Of a stretch of 64,000 nucleotides of DNA, positions 52,497 to 61,440 are shown piece after piece. Under the pieces are notes generated by a model, which saw only the letters and a list, made by a program, of their open reading frames with translations, did no database searches and was not told where the DNA came from. The stretch's first letter is position 1. Each line of letters starts with the position of its first letter. Position numbers and translations under genes: made by a program. Origin of the DNA: JACMLD01 sp039919885 (GTDB taxonomy: Bacteria > Bacteroidota > Bacteroidia > Chitinophagales > Chitinophagaceae); assembly GCA_039919885.1 (NCBI GenBank), contig JBDSEV010000063.1, positions 57,096 to 121,095 on the forward strand, given 5' to 3'.

Positions 52497-54848
52497 TTAA
52501 ACGCCAAAATCCCGTTGCAGCTGAACGATACAACTGTTGATAATATCCGACACCTTGTTCACCAGCAATGGCAGGTCGCCCGTTTCTGTCCCGTTTTTTC
52601 CACTGTTTTCGATAACACGGATATCATCTTTTAGTGATACAATGCCCATTGAGTCAATAGTCGACTTCAGCTTATGCGCTATTTTTCCCATGCGTTGCCA
52701 TTCTTGTTTGCTATGCGCATCCTGTAAATCTGCAAGACCGGGCGGCACAGTTTCAATAAATAGCTGTACCATTTTTTTTATAAATGTTTCATCACCCCCT
52801 GAAACAGATCTTACCATAGAAAGATCATACAGCGCTGTGCCGGCGTGTTCGTTTGTTGCTGGCTCTTTAGATGTTGCTGCGGGCTCACCGGGTGCTGCGC
52901 CGGTATTGTTGGGGAGGTTATTTTTGATCACTTCAAAAAGATTTGCTTCTGTAAATGGTTTAGAGAGATAATCATTCATGCCGGCTTTGATATAGGTCTC
53001 ACTATCGCCTGTTAGCGCATTGGCGGTCAGCGCAATAATGGGAATGCCCGCTTTTTTTGCGTTCGGAAGTTTCCTTATACATTGCGTTGCGGTGATGCCA
53101 TCCATTTCCGGCATTTGAATATCCATTAGTATAAGGTCAAAATCGTTTGCTTCCAGGGCAGCTAGCGCTTTGCGGCCATTATCTGCGATGGTTACGGTAA
53201 AACCCCATCCCTGCATAATGTGTTTTGCAAGAAACTGGTTGAGTTCCACGTCTTCTGCTACCAGCACACGGCGATTACCCAAAGTGGTATAATCCGTTAC
53301 CGCGGGAATGATTTTTTCCTGTAGTGCAGGCTCGTATTTTTTGTATGGCAGGATAAAACGAAAACTGGTGCCCGTATTAATCCGGCTTTCCACCCATAAT
53401 TCTCCACCCTGCATTTCTATGAGGTGTTTGCAAATAGAAAGGCCGAGCCCGGTACCACCATATTTCCTTGTAGTATTAGTGCTGGCCTGTTCAAACGGAG
53501 TAAAAATGGCTTTTAGTTTATCCGCTGGTATACCAATGCCGGTATCGTCTACGATAAATTCCACCGCCATCCAGTCCTCCTTATCAAACTTAATATGGGT
53601 TTGCAGGGTTACGCTACCCCGTTCTGTGAATTTGACAGCGTTGCTGAGTAAATTATTGAGTATTTGCACCAGGCGGTACGGATCGCCCGTTACCTGCAGG
53701 CGTCGCGGCAACAGGTTTTTATGGGTTAGCCGAATCCCTTTTTCTTCGGCTTTAAAGCCGAATGAATGAATAATCGTATTTACCTTATCGGCAACATTAA
53801 ACGGTATTTCCTCAAACTGCAGTTTACCCGCATTTATTTTTTCAAGGTCAAGGATATCGTTTATGATGGCCAGCAGGTTGTTAGCGGAGTCTTGTATAAT
53901 TCCCAGGTAATTTTGTTGTTCCTTATCCAGCACTGTTTTTGCCATGAGGGCGGCAATACCAAGTATGCCGTTCATGGGTGTACGTATTTCATGGCTCATG
54001 TTTGCCAGGAAAGTATTTTTCGCCGCAGCAGAATCTTCCGTTATTTTTTTTGCGTGCATTAATTCCTGCTCGGCCAGTATGCGCTGGGTAATGTCCTGCG
54101 AAAAACCGATAACGTAGGGTTCCAGCCCGGGTTCTTCTACCTTATAGTTTTGGTACAGAAGGTATATTTTTTTGCCCGCTTTGTTTAACACACTGAACAC
54201 GCCCTGTGACCGCCCATTTTTATTAATTACATCCAGGTAGTTTGTTTCAAACAGATTTTGCTGTTCCAGCGGAATAAAATCACGAATGCTTTTGCCAATC
54301 ATTTCCGTTTCGGTGTACTGCAACGCGTGCAATATGGCCGGGTTAGTGGTAATTAATTTTCCGTTTAACCCATGGGTGCAAATAAGCGCCTGGCTGTAGT
54401 TAAACAAATCGCGGTAGCGTTTTTCGCTGCGGGTGACTTGTTCTTCAATTTTTTTTCGCTCTGTAATATTTATACCATATCCAATGACCATCTTGATGGT
54501 ACCTTGCTCATCAGGAACCGGAAACATTTTACGTAGCAATATTTCTTTCACCCCATTTCTGTCGGTCATTTCCTCTTCCCATTCCACCTGTTGTTTTGTT
54601 TTCATCAGCTGTTCAAACAATACTTTCCGGCGCTGCGCAATGGCAGTATCTTTTCCGCTTTTCAGGATGAATTCTTCATTTGTTTTACCAATCATCCAAT
54701 TGCGCATCTCCGGATCGCGTACCGCTACCGGGTTAAGAAAAAGATAGCGCCCGTCTGTATCCAGTACAGCAATGTCCGAAGGAATAAAATTTAGTATCTC
54801 TTCATAGAAATTGCGCTGCAGTAATTGAAACTCGTGGTCCGTTGTCAT
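52497..54848 (-). CDS. hybrid sensor histidine kinase (PAS-PAS-HisKA-HATPase-REC-Hpt)
   Basis: 783-residue cytoplasmic sensor kinase with no membrane segment. Two PAS domains (about residues 10-130 and 140-260) precede the HisKA H-box with His286 (LANMSHEIRTPMNGI), the HATPase domain with N box LLSNAVKFTERG (about 401-412) and GGTGLGLS G box (about 465), an attached receiver with phospho-Asp576 (LMDIQMPEMDG), and a C-terminal Hpt domain with His725 (MGKIAHKLKST). The complete His-Asp-His chain within one protein predicts transfer to a further receiver, for which the small REC gene (51958) or the sigma-54 regulator (54874) are candidates. It starts 25 bases downstream of that regulator. Confidence 0.95.
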   Translation of the reverse strand: MTTDHEFQLLQRNFYEEILNFIPSDIAVLDTDGRYLFLNPVAVRDPEMRNWMIGKTNEEFILKSGKDTAIAQRRKVLFEQLMKTKQQVEWEEEMTDRNGVKEILLRKMFPVPDEQGTIKMVIGYGINITERKKIEEQVTRSEKRYRDLFNYSQALICTHGLNGKLITTNPAILHALQYTETEMIGKSIRDFIPLEQQNLFETNYLDVINKNGRSQGVFSVLNKAGKKIYLLYQNYKVEEPGLEPYVIGFSQDITQRILAEQELMHAKKITEDSAAAKNTFLANMSHEIRTPMNGILGIAALMAKTVLDKEQQNYLGIIQDSANNLLAIINDILDLEKINAGKLQFEEIPFNVADKVNTIIHSFGFKAEEKGIRLTHKNLLPRRLQVTGDPYRLVQILNNLLSNAVKFTERGSVTLQTHIKFDKEDWMAVEFIVDDTGIGIPADKLKAIFTPFEQASTNTTRKYGGTGLGLSICKHLIEMQGGELWVESRINTGTSFRFILPYKKYEPALQEKIIPAVTDYTTLGNRRVLVAEDVELNQFLAKHIMQGWGFTVTIADNGRKALAALEANDFDLILMDIQMPEMDGITATQCIRKLPNAKKAGIPIIALTANALTGDSETYIKAGMNDYLSKPFTEANLFEVIKNNLPNNTGAAPGEPAATSKEPATNEHAGTALYDLSMVRSVSGGDETFIKKMVQLFIETVPPGLADLQDAHSKQEWQRMGKIAHKLKSTIDSMGIVSLKDDIRVIENSGKNGTETGDLPLLVNKVSDIINSCIVQLQRDFGV

Positions 54849-54873
54849 GGTGGTTGCTTAAGATTCCCCTGGC

Positions 54874-56235
54874 CTAGCTTATCATCAGTTCTTTGCTCTG
54901 TATCATGCGGTAAATGGTCGATTTTCCGATATCTAATAACCTCGCCACTAATAGCACATCGCCTTTATTGTTGTCTAAATAATGCTGAATAATAAAGTTG
55001 CTGTGTTCCCGCAGCGTCTTTCCGTTGGCAAAAATATCAGTCACTTTGGTGGTGGTATTTAATGTAATGTTTTCTGGTTCAATGGTAGGTCCATCGCTCA
55101 TTACTACGGCAAGGTCCATTATCGATTTTAGTTCGCGCACGTTTCCGGGGAACCGGTAATTGAGTAATTTTTGTTGCGATTCATTGGACAGTGTCTTCTT
55201 CTCCGTTTTATTTTCTGTGCAGAACTGTTCAATAAAATGTTTTGCCAGTATAAGTATATCACCGCTCCTGTCCCGCAGCGGGGGAAGGTTAATGGGCAAA
55301 CCGTACAGACGGTAATACAAATCCTCCCGAAAAGTTTTTGCCTCCACCGATTCCAGCAGGTTTTTATGCGTCGCTGTTATAATACGCGCATTCACAGGAA
55401 TCACCTGGTTGTCGCCTACACGCGTAATCTCTTTCTCCTGCAGTACCCGCAATAATTTTGTCTGCAGGTTAATATCCATTTCGCCAATTTCATCCAGGAA
55501 TAGGGTTCCGCCATCCGCTTCTTCAAATTTGCCGATGCGGCGCGTGACTGCCCCGGTAAAAGCGCCTTTCTCATGGCCGAACAATTCACTCTCAATAAGA
55601 TCTTTCGGAATGGCAGTTACGTTTACCGCAACAAACGGTTTTTTTTGCCGGTCAGAATTATAATGAATGGCTTTGGCCACCATTTCTTTTCCGGAACCGG
55701 TTTCTCCATATACAGATACGCTGATATTTGTTTGCACCGCTTTCTCAATCATGCTGAAGACTTTCTGCATGCTGTCGCTGTTACCAATCATTGTTTTTGA
55801 AAAATCATACTTACGACCAACCTCTTTTCTTAGTTGTTCTACTTCCTGCTTCAACCCGTTTAATTCCTGCAAATGCTGAATGGTATTCCATAAACGATCT
55901 TTGGTATCATCGTCTTTTACAATATAATCAAAGGCACCATTTTTCAGCAGGTTGATGGCAGTGGCTACATCTTCCTGCCCGGAGATGATGACTACATGCG
56001 TATTGTTATTGTGTTCCTTGATCTTTTTCAGTGCTTCACTGCCATCACAATCCGGCATGGAATAATCAAGGGTCACTACCTGTGGATTTTCGTGCAGGGC
56101 TCCAAAAAATGAAGCGGAGTTTTCAAATCGCCGTACTTCATAATCAGGGTTTAAAGAAAGATAATGTTGCAGCATAGAGCCATACCAAACATCATCTTCA
56201 AGTATGAAGATTTTAAACGCAGCGCGGTTTTTCAT
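54874..56235 (-). CDS. sigma-54-dependent response regulator (NtrC family)
   Basis: 453-residue transcription activator. Receiver 8-120 with phospho-Asp57 (VVTLDYSMPDCDG), AAA+ domain about 150-380 with Walker A GETGSGKE (178-185), the sigma-54 contact loop GAFTGA (224-229), Walker B FLDEIGEM and arginine finger region FREDLYYRL, then a Fis-type helix-turn-helix (about 405-450: VARLLDIGKSTIYRMI). It activates sigma-54 promoters when phosphorylated. Adjacent kinase suggests a cognate pair; targets unknown. The gene is the first of the three signal-transduction genes on this strand. Confidence 0.95.
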   Translation of the reverse strand: MKNRAAFKIFILEDDVWYGSMLQHYLSLNPDYEVRRFENSASFFGALHENPQVVTLDYSMPDCDGSEALKKIKEHNNNTHVVIISGQEDVATAINLLKNGAFDYIVKDDDTKDRLWNTIQHLQELNGLKQEVEQLRKEVGRKYDFSKTMIGNSDSMQKVFSMIEKAVQTNISVSVYGETGSGKEMVAKAIHYNSDRQKKPFVAVNVTAIPKDLIESELFGHEKGAFTGAVTRRIGKFEEADGGTLFLDEIGEMDINLQTKLLRVLQEKEITRVGDNQVIPVNARIITATHKNLLESVEAKTFREDLYYRLYGLPINLPPLRDRSGDILILAKHFIEQFCTENKTEKKTLSNESQQKLLNYRFPGNVRELKSIMDLAVVMSDGPTIEPENITLNTTTKVTDIFANGKTLREHSNFIIQHYLDNNKGDVLLVARLLDIGKSTIYRMIQSKELMIS

Positions 56236-56379
56236 AAATCTGGATTTTCTACCCCTATAACGCAGATTTCATATAATTATTCCCAAATGAGGAAAGCTTC
56301 CTATTTACATCCTGTATTTTGTATTTGTCGTGCAAGGTACTCAGTATCAATGAATAGATATTTCCACTTATAGGACATA

Positions 56380-56395
56380 GACCGGTTAAGCGGTC
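56380..56395. repeat. 5-base inverted repeat upstream of the helicase promoter
   Basis: GACCG - GTTAAG - CGGTC lies directly before the TATCTTTG box of the helicase gene. Short, so possibly chance. Confidence 0.25.
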
Positions 56396-56402
56396 CAATA
56401 CT

Positions 56403-56410
56403 TATCTTTG
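56403..56410 (+). promoter_or_regulatory. -7 promoter box immediately before the helicase gene
   Basis: TATCTTTG, exact consensus, only 4 bases before the ATG at 56415: transcript probably leaderless. Confidence 0.6.
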
Positions 56411-56414
56411 GAAT

Positions 56415-59400
56415 ATGCAGGACATAAAAAATAAACTGGCAGACAGGTATGCAAATGAATACAAAAAACTGAACAACCAGCAGCAAAAGGCCGTAGAAAC
56501 AATTGAAGGTCCGGTGATGGTAAACGCAGGTCCTGGTACTGGTAAAACACAAATACTGGCCTTGCGCATCGGCAGCATCCTGGAGCAGACCGATACCAAC
56601 CCCAACAATATTCTTTGTTTAACTTATACAGACAATGGTGCCATTGAAATGCGCAACCGCCTGCTTAAAATAATTGGTAGCGCGGCTTACAATGTTCGCA
56701 TCCATACATTTCATTCTTTCTGCAATGAAGTCATCCAGGACAACCTTACCTATTTTGGTAAATTAAACCTTGCGCCCATCGGCGACCTGGAAGAAATTGA
56801 TCTTTTTTATAAATTGATTGACAGTATCGGCAAAGACAATCCGCTGAAGCGATTCCGTGGAGACGTGTACTATGAAAAAGACCGGTTGCGTTCTTTGTAC
56901 AGCCTGATGAAAAAGGAAGCCTGGGATCCAACCTACCTTAACAGCCGCATTGATTTGTACCTTAGCAGCCTTCCGTCCAAAGAAGGGTTTTTTTATAAAA
57001 GAAAATACAAGCAATTCAACGCCGGCGATCCTAAGCCCGCCGCTATTAACGATGAAACAGACAGGATGGAAATGCTGCGTGCAGCTGTTAACCTCTACCC
57101 GCGTTACAATGAAATGATGGCCGGCCTGGGCCGATATAATTTTGATGACATGATACTGTGGGTACTGGACGCTTTCAATAAGAATAAAAACATGCTGCTG
57201 GATTACCAGGAACGCTTCCTGTATTTCCTGGTGGATGAATTTCAAGACACCAGTCGCTCACAGAATTTATTGCTGCAACACCTCACCGGCTATTGGGAAA
57301 CACCTAATTTGTTTGTGGTTGGCGATGCCGATCAAAGTATATTTTCATTCCAGGATGCCAACGTGGAGAATATTATAGAAGTTGAAACCAAATATGCCGC
57401 TAGCCTGACTAAGATTGACCTGGTAAATAACTATCGTTCTTCGCAAAATATTTTAACCGCAGCGCACCGGGTAATAGCGCACAACAGCCTGCGTACTGTA
57501 CAGCCCGGAAACGATAAGCCGCTCCGCGCTTCCAATCAAAACCTGCTGGGTATTTTCATTGAACCGGTCATTGCTGAATATGCCAACCCTGCACAGGAAG
57601 CAATTGACATCGCCATGCAGATAGAAGCGTTGGTTAACCAGGGCATAAGCGGAAAAGAAATCGGGGTTATCTACCGTAACCATGCACAGGTGGCTACCAT
57701 TATTTCTATACTGGAAGAGAAAAAGATTGCCGTTAATACCAAAAGAAAGATCGATTTACTGCAATTGCCCTTTATCCAAAATATCGTTTACCTACTCACC
57801 TGGATAAACAAAGAAAAATACATCCCCTATAGTGCAGACGACATATTGTTTCAACTGCTTCACAGTGACTTCTTTTCCATAGCGCCGCTGAACATTGCCA
57901 AATTAAGTATGACAGTAGCAGCAAAGAACCGCGTTAGTAAAGAAGACACTTTTTCTTTGCGGCGTCTCATGGCCGAGGCCGCAATACCCAAGGCAGATTT
58001 ATTCAACCAGCCCAATGGCCAGTCGCTGAAAGAAGTTAGCGACATGCTCGAAGATTTATTGAAAACGTCCGGCAATACCACCCTGCAACAGTTACTGGAG
58101 CAGGTGATACAGAAAGCAGGTGTGCTTTCTTATATTATGCACAGTGAAGAAAAGCCATGGTACATGCAGGTGCTCAACGCGTTTTTTAATTACCTGAAAG
58201 AGGAAAATAAACGCAATCCTGAACTGTCGCTGGATGAATGGCTGAGTAACATGGAAACCATGAAAAGAAACCGCCTGCCAATACCCCTTTATAAATTAAC
58301 CGCCAACGACGAAGGGGTAAACATGGTTACTGCGCATGGCGCCAAGGGGTCTGAATATGCGCAAGTTTTTGTAATCGGCTGTACCCAACATATTTGGGAC
58401 GATAGCAACAATTCCGGTAAGTATACTTTTAAATTGCCTGATAACCTGGTTAGCATACACCGGACTGCCACCGACCTGGAAGAAAGCAGGCGGTTGTTTT
58501 ATGTGGCCGTTACCCGGGCAAAAACACACCTGCATGTTTCTTATCCCCTTAAAGATGATAAGGATAAGGAACAAACAAAAAGTACTTTTATTACGGAGCT
58601 GCTGGAAGGAAGCAATTTATCCATTACGCATAAACAAGTGCCGGATGTGTTGCTGGCAGATTATCTTTTATCGCAGTTTAAAATTAAAGCCAGGCCGGAA
58701 ATTGAAGTGGTGGAAGATGAATACATTGACCAGCTGTTGAAAAGGTATACACTCAGTGTCACGCACCTCAATAACTTCCTGGATTGCCCGCTCAAGTTTT
58801 ATTACCAGAACCTGATCCGCGTGCCAGCTGCCAAAAATGAGAGCATGGCATTTGGCAGTGCGGTTCATTGGGCGATAGAAAGGCTGTTTGTAAAAATGCG
58901 TGCCAACGACAACGTTTTTCCAACCGCCAGGGAACTGGTAGAAGATTTTAACTGGCACATGAAGAATAACCGGGAAGCGTTCACCCCGGAAGCATTCCAG
59001 TTAAAAACAGACTACGGTGAAAAAATATTGCCCGCCTATTACAATTACCATATCAACAGATGGAACAAAGTGGTGATAGCGGAGAAAGCAGTCCGCAATG
59101 TAACCGTGCAGCAAATACCCATCAATGGCAAGCTGGATAAATTGGAGTTCAACGGCAGGCAGGTGAACGTAGTGGATTACAAAACCGGTAAGTATGCCAA
59201 TGCAAAAAAGAAACTGGCGCCGCCCGGCGAAGCACTACCGCACGGAGGAGATTACTGGCGGCAGGCGGTGTTCTACAAAATTTTGCTGGACAACGATAAA
59301 ACCAACGACTGGCAGGTGGTGAGTACAGAATTTGACTTTATAGAACCCGTGAACGATGAATATAAAACCGCGCTCGTGCAAATTACAGATGCGGATATTG

Positions 59401-59561
59401 CCACCGTTACACAACAAATTATAAACACCTGGCAGAAAATACAGGACAAAGCATTCAAAATTGGTTGTGGTAAACCGGATTGCGAATGGTGCAATTTTGT
59501 AAAATCCAATAGCCTGGCAGTGGTGCTGCATCCGCCGGAAGAGGAAGAACCTGCCGTGTAA
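56415..59561 (+). CDS. UvrD/PcrA-type helicase fused to RecB-like PD-(D/E)XK nuclease
   Basis: 1048-residue DNA repair/recombination enzyme. Superfamily 1 helicase motifs: Walker A NAGPGTGKT (37-45), motif II FLVDEFQDTS (271-280), motif III GDADQSIFSFQDAN (303-316), motif IV LVNNYRSSQNIL, motif V VTAHGAKGSEY (near 638) and motif VI RRLFYVAVTRAKTHL (near 693). The C-terminal 250 residues are a RecB/AddB-like nuclease: HLNNFLDCPLKFYYQN, then GKLDKLEFNGRQVNVVDYKTGK (pieces GKLDKL and VVDYKTGK; near 905-925). Four cysteines (one in FLDCPLK and three in GCGKPDCEWC near the end) are placed like the 4Fe-4S staple of AddB-type nucleases. Single gene; likely double-strand-break processing or mobile-element defence. 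The two halves and the Cys pattern are seen; cluster binding is inferred. Confidence 0.92.
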   Translation: MQDIKNKLADRYANEYKKLNNQQQKAVETIEGPVMVNAGPGTGKTQILALRIGSILEQTDTNPNNILCLTYTDNGAIEMRNRLLKIIGSAAYNVRIHTFHSFCNEVIQDNLTYFGKLNLAPIGDLEEIDLFYKLIDSIGKDNPLKRFRGDVYYEKDRLRSLYSLMKKEAWDPTYLNSRIDLYLSSLPSKEGFFYKRKYKQFNAGDPKPAAINDETDRMEMLRAAVNLYPRYNEMMAGLGRYNFDDMILWVLDAFNKNKNMLLDYQERFLYFLVDEFQDTSRSQNLLLQHLTGYWETPNLFVVGDADQSIFSFQDANVENIIEVETKYAASLTKIDLVNNYRSSQNILTAAHRVIAHNSLRTVQPGNDKPLRASNQNLLGIFIEPVIAEYANPAQEAIDIAMQIEALVNQGISGKEIGVIYRNHAQVATIISILEEKKIAVNTKRKIDLLQLPFIQNIVYLLTWINKEKYIPYSADDILFQLLHSDFFSIAPLNIAKLSMTVAAKNRVSKEDTFSLRRLMAEAAIPKADLFNQPNGQSLKEVSDMLEDLLKTSGNTTLQQLLEQVIQKAGVLSYIMHSEEKPWYMQVLNAFFNYLKEENKRNPELSLDEWLSNMETMKRNRLPIPLYKLTANDEGVNMVTAHGAKGSEYAQVFVIGCTQHIWDDSNNSGKYTFKLPDNLVSIHRTATDLEESRRLFYVAVTRAKTHLHVSYPLKDDKDKEQTKSTFITELLEGSNLSITHKQVPDVLLADYLLSQFKIKARPEIEVVEDEYIDQLLKRYTLSVTHLNNFLDCPLKFYYQNLIRVPAAKNESMAFGSAVHWAIERLFVKMRANDNVFPTARELVEDFNWHMKNNREAFTPEAFQLKTDYGEKILPAYYNYHINRWNKVVIAEKAVRNVTVQQIPINGKLDKLEFNGRQVNVVDYKTGKYANAKKKLAPPGEALPHGGDYWRQAVFYKILLDNDKTNDWQVVSTEFDFIEPVNDEYKTALVQITDADIATVTQQIINTWQKIQDKAFKIGCGKPDCEWCNFVKSNSLAVVLHPPEEEEPAV

Positions 59562-59709
59562 TCAACCACAGCCAGTGCTTAATTGGCGGTTGAAAAATGC
59601 GCGGAAGCGGGTGTATTGAAGTAAAGCACTGTTACCAATACCTGCCAGGTGCTGGTTAATTTTATAGCATTATTAGCAATGCCGCAGCAACCGGGTACCC
59701 TAAACATCT

Positions 59710-59717
59710 TATGTTTG
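59710..59717 (+). promoter_or_regulatory. -7 promoter box of the Ig-like lipoprotein gene
   Basis: TATGTTTG matches TAnnTTTG; 7 bases before the ATG at 59725. Confidence 0.5.
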
Positions 59718-59724
59718 CAACTGT

Positions 59725-61149
59725 ATGAACCGCACAATTTTTACCTCTTTCCTGGCGCTGCTAGTGATGTGCATTGTTATAGCTGCAACCAGCGGCGGAT
59801 GCGCCAACCCTATTGCACCATCCGGCGGGCCAAGGGATTCAATTGCACCCAAACTGGTGGCGGTGACTCCCAAAGACTCATCAGAAAATTTTAACGCCAA
59901 ACGGGTAACTTTTTCTTTTAATGAATTTGTGCAAGTGGCCAACATACACGATAACCTTATTGTATCTCCGGTGCCTAAGCTGGAGCCGATAGTGGAGTCT
60001 AAATTAAGAACGGTAACGGTAAAAATAAAAGATACCCTTGAAGCCAACACTACTTATTCTTATAATTTTGGCGATGCCATCAGGGACGTTAATGAAGGAA
60101 ATATACTGAAGAACTTTACTTATGTTTTTTCAACGGGAGATCATATTGACAGCCTTGAACTGACCGGCCGCGTGGAGATGGCGGAAACCGGCCTTGCAGA
60201 CAGCACGCTGATTGTAATGTTGCACCGTAACGGGGAAGATTCCGCGCTTATTAAGGAGCGACCGCGGTTTATCGCCAGGCTGGACAGCCTGGGAAGATTT
60301 CATTTCCGGCACCTGCCGGCAGGTAAATTTTATTTATACGCCCTGAAAGACGAAGGCGGTCAAAAAAAATACATTTCCAAAAGGCAGGTTTTTGCTTTTG
60401 CAGACCAGCCTGTCAATATTGCTGCAGTTAATCCCCCGGCAATGCTGTATGCTTACCTGGAGAAAGATACCAGCAAGCCTTTTACCAGTACAGCGCCCAA
60501 AGCAGCCGCCAGCAAATCAGACAAGGAAAAGGAAAAAGACAAACGGTTGAAATTTGCAATGAATCTTGAAAACGGCCAGCAGGATTTACTCGGCAAGCTG
60601 GAACTGATTTTCCCCGACCCTTTAAAAAAATTCGATTCGGCCAAAGTGCAGTTTACAGACGAGTCCTATAAGCCGCTTACCAATTACAGTTTTGTAAAAG
60701 ACAGCAGTAATAAAAGACTGATCTTGTCGTATAACTGGCCGGAGAATACCACCTTTCACCTGGTGGTAGACCGGGAATTTGCAGAAGATTCCAGTAGTCG
60801 TAAAATTCCCAGGAACGATACGCTTACGTTCAAAACTTTCAAAGAGTCCGACTACGGCAATGTAACCATTCGCTTTAATAACCTGGATCTCGCAAAAAAG
60901 CCGGTATTGCAGATTCTGCAGACGGGTGCCGTTAAAGATTCTGCCAGGCTGGTATCAAAAGATTTCCAGATAAAGCGCTTTAGGCCGGGTGAATATGAAT
61001 TGCGGATTCTTTTTGATGCGAATGGCAACGGCACCTGGGACGCCGGGGAATTTTTTGGCACCCGCCGCCAGCCCGAAAAAGTACAGGCCATCAAGCAAAA
61101 ACTCAAGGTAAAAGCCAACTGGGATAACGATAATACCATTGAGCTATAA
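59725..61149 (+). CDS. Ig-like (Big_5 type) domain lipoprotein
   Basis: 474-residue exported protein. The N-terminal hydrophobic segment is followed by Cys26 within TSGGCANPIAPSGGPRDS, a lipobox-like region and the common 'GGPxD' start of this Bacteroidota family. Residues about 35-140 form an SbsA/Big_5 Ig-like domain: DSIAPKLVAVTPKDSSENFN, VTFSFNEFVQV and TYSYNFGDAIRDVNEGN. A carboxypeptidase-like beta-sandwich (GRFHFRHLPAGKFYLYALKD) follows, then a lysine-rich linker (KSDKEKEKDKR) near residue 270 and a C-terminal GEYELRILFDANGNGTWDAGEF segment. Similar proteins are conserved in Bacteroidota; role unknown. Starts behind a -7 box. Confidence 0.83.
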   Translation: MNRTIFTSFLALLVMCIVIAATSGGCANPIAPSGGPRDSIAPKLVAVTPKDSSENFNAKRVTFSFNEFVQVANIHDNLIVSPVPKLEPIVESKLRTVTVKIKDTLEANTTYSYNFGDAIRDVNEGNILKNFTYVFSTGDHIDSLELTGRVEMAETGLADSTLIVMLHRNGEDSALIKERPRFIARLDSLGRFHFRHLPAGKFYLYALKDEGGQKKYISKRQVFAFADQPVNIAAVNPPAMLYAYLEKDTSKPFTSTAPKAAASKSDKEKEKDKRLKFAMNLENGQQDLLGKLELIFPDPLKKFDSAKVQFTDESYKPLTNYSFVKDSSNKRLILSYNWPENTTFHLVVDREFAEDSSSRKIPRNDTLTFKTFKESDYGNVTIRFNNLDLAKKPVLQILQTGAVKDSARLVSKDFQIKRFRPGEYELRILFDANGNGTWDAGEFFGTRRQPEKVQAIKQKLKVKANWDNDNTIEL

Positions 61150-61440
61150 CAGGGCCGCAAATGATCCGTAGTTAACGTCGGTATTGTATTACCAAAAAGG
61201 AAATCTGAAAACATGATTTTTTGCGTAGCCCGCTATCATGTGATTAATATAAAAAGCCGGCGTTCATTTAATTAACGCTGAAAGAAAAAATCTTTCCGTC
61301 CACGTTGTCAGACGCGCTGATGCCCTACTCAATAATTCTGGCAGGTTCAGCCTCCATTACAGGCCTCTTCAATAATATTTGGTTTTTGGCGTTTAGGTAT
61401 ACCGTACCTCCCAATATTCACCTTAACCCAAAGACCCAAC
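61150..61440. other. 291-base intergenic region
   Basis: No gene, strong hairpin or promoter match. A short stem GCGTT / AACGC near 61260-61278 is weak. Confidence 0.4.
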
